Origin: Sulfuricella sp.
GTDB taxonomy: Bacteria > Pseudomonadota > Gammaproteobacteria > Burkholderiales > Sulfuricellaceae
Length of the DNA: 64,000 nucleotides
Assembly (NCBI GenBank): GCA_041651995.1
Contig: JBAZID010000010.1
Location: forward strand, 1 to 64,000
Direction of reading: 5' to 3'
A program made the position numbers and the translations under genes. Shown piece by piece: positions 24,794 to 32,893 of the stretch; within the stretch, counting starts at the first letter, position 1; each line of letters starts with the position of its first letter. Under the pieces are notes generated by a model that was given only the letters and a program-made list of their open reading frames with translations, had not been told where the DNA came from and ran no database searches.

Positions 24794-24918
24794 TAGCCTT
24801 TAAAAATACAATTATTATTTATGATCCAACATGGTTACAGTGGCAACACGCTCTAACGAGCCACAAGCTTTCCATACCGGAAAGCATACTGTTTTAACCC
24901 GAAATCAAGGAGCTAGCA

Positions 24919-26340
24919 ATGGCAGTCAAGACCTACAACGCCGGTGTGAAAGAATACCGGCAAACTTACTGGACGCCGGAATACACCCCGCTGGATACCG
25001 ACATCCTTGCCTGTTTCAAAATCACCCCGCAGCCGGGTGTGCCCCGCGAGGAAGTCGCCGCCGCCGTGGCTGCCGAATCTTCAACCGGCACCTGGACCAC
25101 GGTGTGGACCGACCTGCTGACCGACCTGGATTACTACAAGGGCCGCGCCTATCGCATCGAAGACGTGCCTGGCGACGATACCTGCTTCTACGCCTTCGTG
25201 GCCTACCCGATCGATCTGTTCGAAGAGGGTTCCGTGGTCAACGTGCTGACCTCGCTGGTGGGCAACGTGTTCGGTTTCAAGGCGCTGCGCGCGCTGCGTC
25301 TGGAAGACATCCGCTTCCCGATCGCCTACGTCAAGACCTGCGGCGGCCCACCCCAGGGCATCCAGGTCGAACGCGACAAGATGAACAAGTATGGCCGTCC
25401 GATGCTGGGCTGCACCATCAAGCCCAAGCTGGGTCTGTCCGCCAAGAACTACGGCCGTGCCGTGTACGAGTGCCTGCGCGGTGGCCTGGACTTCACCAAG
25501 GACGACGAGAACGTCAACAGCCAGCCGTTCATGCGTTGGCGCGATCGTTTCGAATTCGTGCATGAAGCCACCATGAAAGCGCAGCGCGAAACCGGCGAGC
25601 GCAAGGGCCACTACCTGAACGTCACGGCTCCAACGCCAGAAATGATGTATGAGCGTGCCGAGTTCGCCAAGGAAATCGGCGCACCGATCATCATGCACGA
25701 CTACCTCACCGGTGGTCTGACGGCCAACACCGGCCTGGCCAACTGGTGCCGCAAGAACGGCATGCTGCTGCACATCCACCGCGCCATGCACGCCGTGCTC
25801 GACCGCAACCCGCACCACGGCATCCACTTCCGCGTCTTGACCAAGGTGCTGCGCCTGTCCGGCGGCGACCACCTGCACTCCGGTACCGTGGTGGGCAAGC
25901 TGGAAGGCGACCGTGAAGCGACCCTGGGCTGGATCGACATCATGCGCGACGAGTTCATCAAGGAAGACCGTTCACGCGGCATCTTCTTCGATCAGGACTG
26001 GGGCTCCATGCCTGGCGTGATGCCGGTCGCATCCGGCGGTATTCACGTCTGGCACATGCCGGCACTGGTGAACATCTTCGGCGATGATTCGGTGTTGCAG
26101 TTCGGCGGCGGCACCTTGGGTCACCCCTGGGGTAACGCAGCCGGCGCGGCGGCCAACCGTGTCGCTCTGGAAGCCAGCGTGGCAGCGCGTAACGAGGGTC
26201 GGAATATCGAAAAAGAAGGCAAGGATATTCTGACCAAGGCAGCGGCCAACAGCCCGGAACTGAAGATCGCCATGGAAACCTGGAAAGAGATCAAGTTCGA
26301 GTTCGACACCGTCGACAAGCTGGACGTGGCACATAAATAA
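24919..26340 (+). CDS. cbbL: RuBisCO large subunit, form IA
   Basis: A 473-residue ribulose-1,5-bisphosphate carboxylase large chain. The active-site lysine motifs KPKLGLSAKNYG (residues about 171-182) and GGLDFTKDDENVN, holding the carbamylated lysine, are intact, as is the C-terminal SGGIHVWHMPAL. AAGGAG at 24906-24911 precedes the ATG. Linkage to cbbQ and cbbO rather than carboxysome genes indicates the form IAq type, a cytosolic enzyme. Regulation by divergent CbbR is expected. Confidence 0.98.
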   Translation: MAVKTYNAGVKEYRQTYWTPEYTPLDTDILACFKITPQPGVPREEVAAAVAAESSTGTWTTVWTDLLTDLDYYKGRAYRIEDVPGDDTCFYAFVAYPIDLFEEGSVVNVLTSLVGNVFGFKALRALRLEDIRFPIAYVKTCGGPPQGIQVERDKMNKYGRPMLGCTIKPKLGLSAKNYGRAVYECLRGGLDFTKDDENVNSQPFMRWRDRFEFVHEATMKAQRETGERKGHYLNVTAPTPEMMYERAEFAKEIGAPIIMHDYLTGGLTANTGLANWCRKNGMLLHIHRAMHAVLDRNPHHGIHFRVLTKVLRLSGGDHLHSGTVVGKLEGDREATLGWIDIMRDEFIKEDRSRGIFFDQDWGSMPGVMPVASGGIHVWHMPALVNIFGDDSVLQFGGGTLGHPWGNAAGAAANRVALEASVAARNEGRNIEKEGKDILTKAAANSPELKIAMETWKEIKFEFDTVDKLDVAHK

Positions 26341-26343
26341 ATT

Positions 26344-26411
26344 GGTGAGGCGTGAGGGGATAGGGGTGAGGCGAAAAACCTCCCCTCACCCCTCCCGCCT
26401 AACCCCTCACC
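26344..26411. repeat. GC-rich palindromic repeat between cbbL and cbbS
   Basis: GGTGAGGCGTGAGGGG and its near complement CCCCTCACC copies fold into a long imperfect hairpin filling most of the 91-base cbbL-cbbS gap. A related element lies between cbbQ and cbbO. It may stabilise or differentially process the cbbLS mRNA; this is inference. Confidence 0.75.
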
Positions 26412-26431
26412 TGAATATAAGGAGCAATAAA

Positions 26432-26788
26432 ATGAGTGAAGTGATGGATTACAAATCGCGCGTTAGCGATCCTGCCAGCCGCAAGTTCGAGACCTTCTCC
26501 TACTTGCCGGCCATGACTGCGGACGAGATCAAGACGCAAGTGGAATATCTGGTTTCCAAAGGCTGGAATCCGGCCATCGAGCATACCGAGCCGGAATACC
26601 TGATGGATTCCTACTGGTACATGTGGAAGCTGCCGATGTTCGGCGAAACCGACGTGAGCAAGGTGCTGGCTGAAGCCGAAGCCTGTCACAAGGCCAACCC
26701 CAACAACCACGTGCGTCTGATTGGTTACAACAACTTCAACCAGTCACAGGGCGCGGCGATGGTGATTTTCCGCGGCAAGACGGTTTGA
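26432..26788 (+). CDS. cbbS: RuBisCO small subunit
   Basis: A 118-residue small chain of form I RuBisCO starting MSEVMDYKSRVSDPASRKFETFSYLP. The conserved YWYMWKLPMFGETD and RLIGYNNFNQSQGAAMVIF segments are present. ATG 26432 has AAGGAG 8 bases upstream; the frame remains open upstream through the repeat but that part is not protein. A terminator follows directly, so cbbLS can be made in excess of cbbQO. Confidence 0.97.
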   Translation: MSEVMDYKSRVSDPASRKFETFSYLPAMTADEIKTQVEYLVSKGWNPAIEHTEPEYLMDSYWYMWKLPMFGETDVSKVLAEAEACHKANPNNHVRLIGYNNFNQSQGAAMVIFRGKTV

Positions 26789-26799
26789 TGTAGCGCTTT

Positions 26800-26837
26800 C
26801 CCCGCCGTCACCCCCTTTCGGCGGCGGGGTTTTTTTG
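26800..26837 (+). terminator. Terminator after cbbS
   Basis: CCCCGCCG (26800-26807) pairs with CGGCGGGG (26822-26829), followed by eight T. It lies 12 bases after cbbS and before cbbQ, suggesting partial termination inside the cbb cluster. Confidence 0.85.
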
Positions 26838-26848
26838 AGCAAACAGTC

Positions 26849-26914
26849 ATCAGCTATCAGATGTTGGCAAGGAATGCGATAAGAGCGGGCTCTTGCCGAA
26901 AGCAGATAGCTGAT
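26849..26914. repeat. Interspersed inverted repeat upstream of cbbQ
   Basis: ATCAGCTATC (26849-26858) and GATAGCTGAT (26905-26914) form a 10-bp perfect inverted repeat between the cbbS terminator and cbbQ. The AGCTATCAG-type unit resembles short repeats widely scattered in proteobacterial genomes. No function is apparent. Confidence 0.5.
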
Positions 26915-26938
26915 CGCTGACAGCCATGAGGAACGGAC

Positions 26939-27742
26939 ATGAACGACATCATCCAGCAGTACCGTATTGAAAAAGAACCCTACTACCGCCCCGTCTCGGA
27001 CGAGGTGGAGCTGTACGAAGCCGCCTACAGCGTGCGCATGCCGATGATGCTGAAAGGCCCGACCGGCTGCGGCAAGACCCGCTTCGTCGAACACATGGCC
27101 TGGAAGCTGGGCAAGCCGCTGATCACCGTGGCCTGCAACGAGGACATGACCGCCTCCGACCTGGTCGGCCGCTTTCTGCTCGACGCCAACGGCACCCGCT
27201 GGCAGGATGGCCCGCTCGCCCTCGGCGCGCGCCACGGCGCCATCGTCTATCTGGATGAAGTGGTGGAAGCGCGCCAGGACACCACCGTGGTGATCCACCC
27301 GCTGACCGACAACCGCCGCGTGCTGCCGCTGGAAAAGAAAGGCGAGCTGGTGCATGCCCACCCCGACTTCCAGTTGGTGATTTCCTACAACCCCGGCTAC
27401 CAGAGCCTGATGAAGGATCTGAAGCAGTCCACCAAGCAGCGTTTCGGCGGCCTCGACTTCAACTATCCCGAGCATGCCATCGAAACCGAGATCGTCGCCC
27501 ATGAAACCGGCGTCAGCGCGGAAGTGGCCGGCAAGCTGGTGTCCATTGCCGAACGCGCCCGCAATCTCAAGGGCCACGGGCTGGACGAGGGCATCTCGAC
27601 GCGCATGCTGACCTACGCCGGCAGCCTGATCGCCACCGGCGTCGACCCGGTCAAGGCCTGCCGCGTGGCGCTGGTGCGTCCGATCACCGACGATCCCGAC
27701 ATGCGCGATGCGCTGGATGCGGCGGTAACCACTTTCTTTTAG
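26939..27742 (+). CDS. cbbQ: RuBisCO activase ATPase CbbQ (MoxR AAA+)
   Basis: A 267-residue AAA+ ATPase of the MoxR/NorQ group. Walker A is GPTGCGKT (residues 40-47) and Walker B AIVYLDE (101-107). CbbQ forms hexamers that, with CbbO, remove inhibitory sugar phosphates from form I RuBisCO. GAGGAACGG precedes the ATG. It lies after the cbbS terminator and is separated from cbbO by an 84-base gap filled with a palindromic repeat. Confidence 0.96.
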   Translation: MNDIIQQYRIEKEPYYRPVSDEVELYEAAYSVRMPMMLKGPTGCGKTRFVEHMAWKLGKPLITVACNEDMTASDLVGRFLLDANGTRWQDGPLALGARHGAIVYLDEVVEARQDTTVVIHPLTDNRRVLPLEKKGELVHAHPDFQLVISYNPGYQSLMKDLKQSTKQRFGGLDFNYPEHAIETEIVAHETGVSAEVAGKLVSIAERARNLKGHGLDEGISTRMLTYAGSLIATGVDPVKACRVALVRPITDDPDMRDALDAAVTTFF

Positions 27743-27814
27743 GTGAGGCGAGAGGCGTGAGGGGTGAGGCGAGAAAACCCTGGTTCTTCGCCTCACCCCT
27801 ACCCCCTCACCCCT
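27742..27814. repeat. GC-rich palindromic repeat between cbbQ and cbbO
   Basis: GGTGAGGCGAGAGGCGTGAG and TTCGCCTCACCCC flank a short loop; the element starts at the last base of cbbQ and ends 12 bases before the cbbO ATG. It is the same family as 26344-26411. The hairpin could affect cbbO translation because only GGAGG remains between it and the start. Confidence 0.75.
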
Positions 27815-27826
27815 TACGGAGGTTCC

Positions 27827-30199
27827 ATGAGCATCAATCTCGAAGACTATCAGGAACTGCTGGACTCGCTTTCCCCGGCATTGCAGGAAAGCCTGCATGC
27901 TGCGTGGCATGAAGCGGCCAAGGTTTTCAGCGCGCGCGGCCTGGACAATTATCTCAAGGGTGCCGCCGCGCTGAAGACACTGGGCAAGGGCGACGATCTG
28001 ATCGCCACCTGGATCGACCATGCGCCGCTGGTGGCCAAGGAGATCGGCGAGGATGTCGTTCCGGACCTGGCGCAGACCGCACTTGAGTTCGCATCCAAGA
28101 CCTCGGGAGCCGTCATCGAGCTGGTGCTCAGTACCGCGCCCACGGCGGCCAATCGCCTCGGTGACGAGGTGCTGTTTCGCGCTTATCTGCAATTTCTCAA
28201 TACCCTGCTGTCCCAGGCGCCGCGCGGCATGCGCCCGATGCTGGAAAACCTGGAAAAATTGTTCAGCCAGCTCACCCTGGGCGGTTTGCGCCGCTGGGCG
28301 CTGTGGGGCGCCCACGCCCACCGCACCAACTATCCGGAGCAGGCCAACTACTTCAGCCTGCAATCCAGGGAATCCCTGGCCATGCTCCAGAAGGAGCGCA
28401 AGGGCACCCTGTTCATCGATGTGCAGCGCCGCATCAACATGTACCTGCGCGCTCTGTGGGCACGGGATTTTTTCATGAAGCCGACCTCCGGCGACTTCGA
28501 GACGCGCGAAGGCTACCGGCCCTATGTGGAAGGCTATTTCATCCACTTGCCCGACGCCTACGATGATTTTTTACTCCCCTCCCCCCAAAGCGGGGGAGGG
28601 GCTGGGGGAGAGGGGAGCAAGCTGCCAGGCCTGGAAATGTATCGCGCCGCCGCCGCCCATAGCGCCGCCCACCTCGTTCATACCCAGGAACCCATTTCGG
28701 CCGAGGCGCTCAATCCCTGGCAGATGGCAGTGATCAGCGTGATCGAGGATGCCCGGGTGGAAACACTGGCGGTGCGCAAGTTTCCCGGCCTCAAACATCT
28801 CTGGTCTCAACTGCATACGATTGAGCCCGTTCAGGGCAAATCGGCAGGCGATTACCTCAACCGCCTGGCACGCGCCCTGCTGGATAACAGCTACCAGGAC
28901 AACGATCCGTGGATCGCCCAGGGAAGAGTATTGTTCAAGCAGGCAGCGGAGCAACTCGACACCAACCAGGTGTCCTGGGACATCGGCGTGCAACTGGCGC
29001 ATGAATTCATGGCCAGGCGTATTCCCTTCAATCCGCGCACCGACCAGCTCACTGCGCCCTACCGCGACGACAACCGCTATTTCTGGGAATTCGAGGAATT
29101 CGATTTCGACAAGGCCATGGCAGCGGGTTACGAAGCTCCCAAGCAGGTGCGCAAGCACGTCAACCTGATGGAATTCGCCAACGAAATCGATGTCGAGAAT
29201 GCCGGCGACGACGCGGAAGAAATCTGGGTGCTGGGCACCGAGTTGTTCCCCTATGAAGACATGGGCAAGTCCTTCAACGAACTGGAAGGCAAGGAACCGG
29301 TTTCCGAGCCCTACCATTACGCCGAGTGGGATTACCAGATCCAGCTCGAACGTCCGGCCTGGGCCACGGTGCTGGAAAAACGTCCGAAAGCCGGCGACCT
29401 GCAACTGATCGACGACATCGCCGCGCAGCACAAGCGCACTATCGGCCGCCTCAAGTTCCTGCTCGATGCCCTCCAGCCGCAGGGCGTGACGCGCATTCGC
29501 AAGCTCGAAGACGGCGACGAGGTGGACGTCAACGCGGCGATCCGCGCCATGATCGACATCCGCATGGGGCAGCAGCCCGACCCGCGCATCATGATGCGTT
29601 CGGTGCGCAAGGTGCGCGACATTTCGGTGATGGTGCTGCTGGACCTGTCGGCATCCACCAACGACAAGGTAAGCGGGCAGGATTACAGCGTGCTGGATTT
29701 GCAACGCCAGGCTACCGTGTTGCTGGCCGACGCCATCCACAAGATTGGCGACCCCTTCGCGATCCACGGCTTCTGCTCGGACGGCCGCCACAATGTCGAA
29801 TATTTCCGCTTCAAGGATTTCGACCAGACCTATGGCGAGCTGCCGAAGTCGCGCCTGGCGGGCATGAGCGGCCAGCTATCCACGCGCATGGGCGCGGCCA
29901 TCCGCCATGCCGGGCATTACCTGAAATTGCAGAAATCAGCCAAGAAGCTGCTGCTGGTCATCACCGATGGCGAACCCGCCGACATCGACGTGCGCGACCC
30001 GCAGTACCTGCGCTACGATACCAAAAAAGCGGTGGAGGAAATGGCGCGCTGCGGCGTGACTACTTTCTGCATGTCGCTTGACCCCAGGGCGGATCAATAT
30101 GTTTCCCGGATTTTCGGGGCCAGGAACTACATGGTCGTGGACCATGTGGAACGATTGCCGGAGAAGTTGCCGGTACTTTATGCGGGGCTTACACGATGA
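27827..30199 (+). CDS. cbbO: RuBisCO activase adaptor CbbO (von Willebrand A domain)
   Basis: A 790-residue CbbO/NorD-family protein, the adaptor that recruits CbbQ to RuBisCO. The C-terminal vWA domain has the MIDAS motif LDLSAST near residue 604 with downstream ITDGEPADID. GGAGG precedes ATG 27827. Residues about 249-265 (LPSPQSGGGAGGEGSKL) are encoded by a GC-rich palindromic repeat and look like an in-frame insertion. The last four bases overlap the next gene (ATGA). Confidence 0.94.
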   Translation: MSINLEDYQELLDSLSPALQESLHAAWHEAAKVFSARGLDNYLKGAAALKTLGKGDDLIATWIDHAPLVAKEIGEDVVPDLAQTALEFASKTSGAVIELVLSTAPTAANRLGDEVLFRAYLQFLNTLLSQAPRGMRPMLENLEKLFSQLTLGGLRRWALWGAHAHRTNYPEQANYFSLQSRESLAMLQKERKGTLFIDVQRRINMYLRALWARDFFMKPTSGDFETREGYRPYVEGYFIHLPDAYDDFLLPSPQSGGGAGGEGSKLPGLEMYRAAAAHSAAHLVHTQEPISAEALNPWQMAVISVIEDARVETLAVRKFPGLKHLWSQLHTIEPVQGKSAGDYLNRLARALLDNSYQDNDPWIAQGRVLFKQAAEQLDTNQVSWDIGVQLAHEFMARRIPFNPRTDQLTAPYRDDNRYFWEFEEFDFDKAMAAGYEAPKQVRKHVNLMEFANEIDVENAGDDAEEIWVLGTELFPYEDMGKSFNELEGKEPVSEPYHYAEWDYQIQLERPAWATVLEKRPKAGDLQLIDDIAAQHKRTIGRLKFLLDALQPQGVTRIRKLEDGDEVDVNAAIRAMIDIRMGQQPDPRIMMRSVRKVRDISVMVLLDLSASTNDKVSGQDYSVLDLQRQATVLLADAIHKIGDPFAIHGFCSDGRHNVEYFRFKDFDQTYGELPKSRLAGMSGQLSTRMGAAIRHAGHYLKLQKSAKKLLLVITDGEPADIDVRDPQYLRYDTKKAVEEMARCGVTTFCMSLDPRADQYVSRIFGARNYMVVDHVERLPEKLPVLYAGLTR
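28574..28617. repeat. In-frame palindromic repeat inside cbbO
   Basis: CTCCCCTCCCCCCAAAGCGG (28574-28593) followed by GGGAGGGG and GGGGGAGAGGGG forms a hairpin within the cbbO frame without disrupting it. A related CTCTCCCC element lies in queC (53675-53714). The encoded Pro/Ser/Gly-rich stretch has no counterpart expected in CbbO. Confidence 0.8.
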
Positions 30200-30498
30200 C
30201 ACAGCAAACTTATGCCGGTATCGACCAGGATACCAATGCCGGCCTGACCCACCTCGGGCGCATGGTGCGCGATGCCTGGGTGTTCGGTATCCTGCCGGAA
30301 ACGGAAACCTGCGCGGGCTGGGATTCCGCGCGCATGCAGAACCTGTACGAGCAGGTTTATGCGGCCTGGGAACCCTATGCGCATCTGCCCAGCCGTCTGC
30401 CGGAAGCATTGCGCGAGCGCCATGCCCGCTTTTATGCCCAGGCCATCACGGCCGCGCGTGATGAGGGCTGGGACCCGGAGCTGGGCGAGGACGAATAA
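30196..30498 (+). CDS. Small uncharacterised protein translationally coupled to cbbO
   Basis: A 100-residue acidic soluble protein, no signal peptide, no cysteine pair other than a single Cys (ETCAGWD). It starts in an ATGA overlap with cbbO, so it is very likely co-translated. Sequence features are an N-terminal LTHLGRMVRDAWVFGILPE and a Trp/Tyr-rich centre (NLYEQVYAAWEPYAHLPSRLP). I do not recognise a characterised family. Context suggests a part in RuBisCO activation or in the CbbQO complex; this is inference. Confidence 0.75.
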   Translation: MTQQTYAGIDQDTNAGLTHLGRMVRDAWVFGILPETETCAGWDSARMQNLYEQVYAAWEPYAHLPSRLPEALRERHARFYAQAITAARDEGWDPELGEDE

Positions 30499-30862
30499 GG
30501 CCTCTAAGAAAGCAGTCTTAAACTCGTGCATGTAGGAGCGCCGCCCCCGGCGCGAATGCGGCCACAAATCGCGGCGAGTCCCCGGCCAAAGCACCCGAGG
30601 ACAAGGGCGCCGCACCCACAACGGGATTTTGGCGCTAACCAGGTAATCCTGAATTGAATATTAACGACGGCCCGTCGAAGCGGCCCTTTTTGTCCCGGTC
30701 CTGCATGGCGCGGATCGGGACAAACAGGGAGCCGGAGGCGCAACGGGAAAGCAGTTCGCTGCTTATTTCATGTCGCGGTAACGGGTGATTTCCATAAGGC
30801 GGGTAGAATGCACGGATTAAAGAAAATTATCCATGCTTTGTATGTCCTTATGGGAGGTAAAG
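30499..30862. other. Intergenic stretch with degenerate repeat
   Basis: No gene is visible in these 364 bases. The part from about 30528 to 30640 (TGTAGGAGCGCCGCCCCCGG onward, closing with CGCCGCACCCACAACGGG) looks like a decayed copy of the GTAGGAGCG-type interspersed repeat found in many proteobacteria. The rest, up to the GGAGG of psiE, shows nothing distinctive. Confidence 0.5.
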
Positions 30863-31297
30863 ATGAAAAAACCGATTCAGGAATTCAACAAGTGGCTGCT
30901 CTCACTGGTCGAGCACCTCGGCCTGCTGGTGATCGCCATTGCCACGGTGTTCGCCATGGGCAGCGAAGTCATGGTCATGGTGAGAGCGGAGATGGTCACC
31001 CTGGCCGACCTGCTGCTGCTCTTCCTGTACCTGGAAGTGCTGGCGATGGTCGGTCTGTATTATGGCACTGGCAAGCTGCCGGTGCGCTTTCCGCTCTACA
31101 TCGGCATGGTGGCGCTGGCGCGCTACATGATCCTGGACATGAAGGCCATGGACGACTGGCGCATGTTGGCGGTGAGCGGCTCGATCCTGATGCTGACCAT
31201 GGCGGTGCTGATGATCCGCTTCGGCCATGTCCGCTACCCGTATCCGGGCGACGAGCAGGCGATCGAGCAGCGAAACGGCAGCCAGGCAAAGAATTGA
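30863..31297 (+). CDS. PsiE-family inner-membrane protein
   Basis: A 144-residue protein with four hydrophobic segments (residues about 14-33, 44-64, 75-93, 100-118) and the PsiE-type core LADLLLLFLYLEVLAMVGLYY. PsiE proteins are phosphate-starvation inducible in E. coli but their function is unknown. ATG 30863 (MKKPIQEFNKW) follows GGAGG and is preferred over an ATG 30 bases earlier. It lies between the cbb genes and a purE-like gene. Confidence 0.75.
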   Translation: MKKPIQEFNKWLLSLVEHLGLLVIAIATVFAMGSEVMVMVRAEMVTLADLLLLFLYLEVLAMVGLYYGTGKLPVRFPLYIGMVALARYMILDMKAMDDWRMLAVSGSILMLTMAVLMIRFGHVRYPYPGDEQAIEQRNGSQAKN

Positions 31298-31357
31298 ACG
31301 ATGGGTGTAAACCTCAATCATGACAACTCGCATCATTAATGGCCGGAGAAAGAATTC

Positions 31358-31903
31358 ATGAAGAAATCAGCTGGTTCCAAAAAAACTGCCAGTATCACTG
31401 GTAGCAGGATTCTGGTCGGCATCCTCACCGGCAGCCCCAACGACCTGCCCACCGTGGTCAAGGTGCGCGATACCCTGAGCGAACTGGGCATCGCCAGCGA
31501 AATCGTGGTGGCTTCGGCGCATCGCACCCCGGACAAGGTGCTGGCCTATCTCGAACGCGCGCACCGGGAGGACGTGCAGGTTCTGATCGGCTGTGCCGGC
31601 GTGGCCGCCCATCTGGCCGGCGTCATCGCGGGCCATACCCGCCTGCCGGTGATCGGCCTGCCGCTTTCGGGCGGCATCATGTCCGGCCTGGATGCCCTGC
31701 TGTCGACCGTGCAGATGCCGCCCGGAGTGCCCGTTGCTACCGTGGCGGTGGATGGCGCGAAGAACGCCGCCATGCTGGCCGCCCGCATCCTGGCGCTGAA
31801 ATTCCCGGAAATCAACCTGGCTCTGGAAGCGGCAGCGAAGAAGGAACGCGCCCGCTACGACCAGACTGCCGATGAAGCATTGGCGAAACTGACAGGAAAA
31901 TAA
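31358..31903 (+). CDS. PurE-like AIR carboxylase family protein
   Basis: A 181-residue protein of the phosphoribosylaminoimidazole carboxylase / N5-CAIR mutase family. The Asp of the first motif is kept but the motif reads GSPNDLP instead of GSxSD; ASAHRTP is intact; the usual GAGGAAHLPG is GCAGVAAHLAG. STVQMPPGVPVATVAVDGAKNA closes the fold. purK is not adjacent and the neighbours are an aldolase and cbb genes, so this may be a paralogue with another role rather than the purine enzyme. An N-terminal extension of about 15 residues precedes the core. Confidence 0.65.
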   Translation: MKKSAGSKKTASITGSRILVGILTGSPNDLPTVVKVRDTLSELGIASEIVVASAHRTPDKVLAYLERAHREDVQVLIGCAGVAAHLAGVIAGHTRLPVIGLPLSGGIMSGLDALLSTVQMPPGVPVATVAVDGAKNAAMLAARILALKFPEINLALEAAAKKERARYDQTADEALAKLTGK

Positions 31904-31904
31904 G

Positions 31905-32801
31905 ATGGCGCTGGTCAACATGGCCGACATGCTGGGCCACGCCTACCGCCATGCTTATGCCGTGGGTGCATTTGGCGTGGTGACGCTGGATTTTCTCGAA
32001 GCCATCATCCAGGCGGCGGAAAACTATCGCGCGCCGGTGATCCTCAATCTGGCCGAATCGCATTTCGGCTATTACGATTTTGATCTGCTGGCCCCGGCTG
32101 TGGTGGCGGCGGCGCGGCGCGCCAGCGTGCCGGTGGCGATCCATCTCGATCACGGGCAGAGCCTCGAATCCGCCGGGCGCGCGATTCGTTCCGGATTCAG
32201 CGGGGTGATGGTGGACTACTCTGATCAGACTTTCGAGGACAACCTGCGCCTGACGCGCGAAGTGGTCGCCCTGGCGCATGCCAGCGGGGTGGCAGTGGAG
32301 GGAGAACTGGGCTACGTTCCGGGAGGCGAGGGTGAGAATGCGGAAAAGCTGTCCCATGAATTCGACTACACCTCGCATTCAGAGGCCAAGGTGTACGTGG
32401 CGCGCAGCGGGGTGGATTGCCTGGCAGTGTCTATCGGCACCCGGCACGGGCGCATGAAAGGGACGCCCAAGCTGGATTATGCGCGGCTGGCGAAAATCAA
32501 CGAAGCGGTGGGCATCCCGCTGGTGATTCACGGCGGCAGCGGGTTGTCGGATGAACAGTTCCGTAAGCTGATCGCCAACGGCGTGGCCAAGATCAACTAC
32601 TACACCGCGCTTTCCGATCTTGCGGTGCAGCATATCCGGGATAACCCCAGCATCGGCGACAGCGGGTACATGGCCCTCAAACGCAGCGTCCGTGACGCGG
32701 TGCGTGCCGAAGTGGAGCGTTGCATCCGCCTGTGGGGCAGTGGCGGGCGCGCGGCGGAGGTGCTGGAACAGTGCCGCTCCCAGGTCGAAGCCAAAGCTTA
32801 G
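31905..32801 (+). CDS. Class II fructose-bisphosphate aldolase family protein
   Basis: A 298-residue zinc aldolase (FbaA/GatY/KbaY family). Metal and catalytic motifs are visible: HLDHGQ (near residue 82), EGELGYV, GTRHGRMKG and VIHGGSG. It starts one base after the purE-like stop and is probably co-transcribed. In an autotroph it could form fructose-1,6-bisphosphate or sedoheptulose-1,7-bisphosphate in the Calvin cycle. Substrate cannot be fixed from sequence, so the symbols fba or cbbA are not assigned. Confidence 0.85.
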   Translation: MALVNMADMLGHAYRHAYAVGAFGVVTLDFLEAIIQAAENYRAPVILNLAESHFGYYDFDLLAPAVVAAARRASVPVAIHLDHGQSLESAGRAIRSGFSGVMVDYSDQTFEDNLRLTREVVALAHASGVAVEGELGYVPGGEGENAEKLSHEFDYTSHSEAKVYVARSGVDCLAVSIGTRHGRMKGTPKLDYARLAKINEAVGIPLVIHGGSGLSDEQFRKLIANGVAKINYYTALSDLAVQHIRDNPSIGDSGYMALKRSVRDAVRAEVERCIRLWGSGGRAAEVLEQCRSQVEAKA

Positions 32802-32893
32802 CGCTTAGCCATTATTCGCGCGACCGGCTGATTTTTTCCTCATATTCTGGTAAGTTTAGCGTTTGCTAATTTTCCCGGATGCGAAGCCACGCC

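Noticed and set aside
26744..28546. 600-codon minus-strand frame opposite cbbQ and cbbO
   Set aside because: It is antisense to recognised genes and reads through the palindromic repeats; no protein family is visible.
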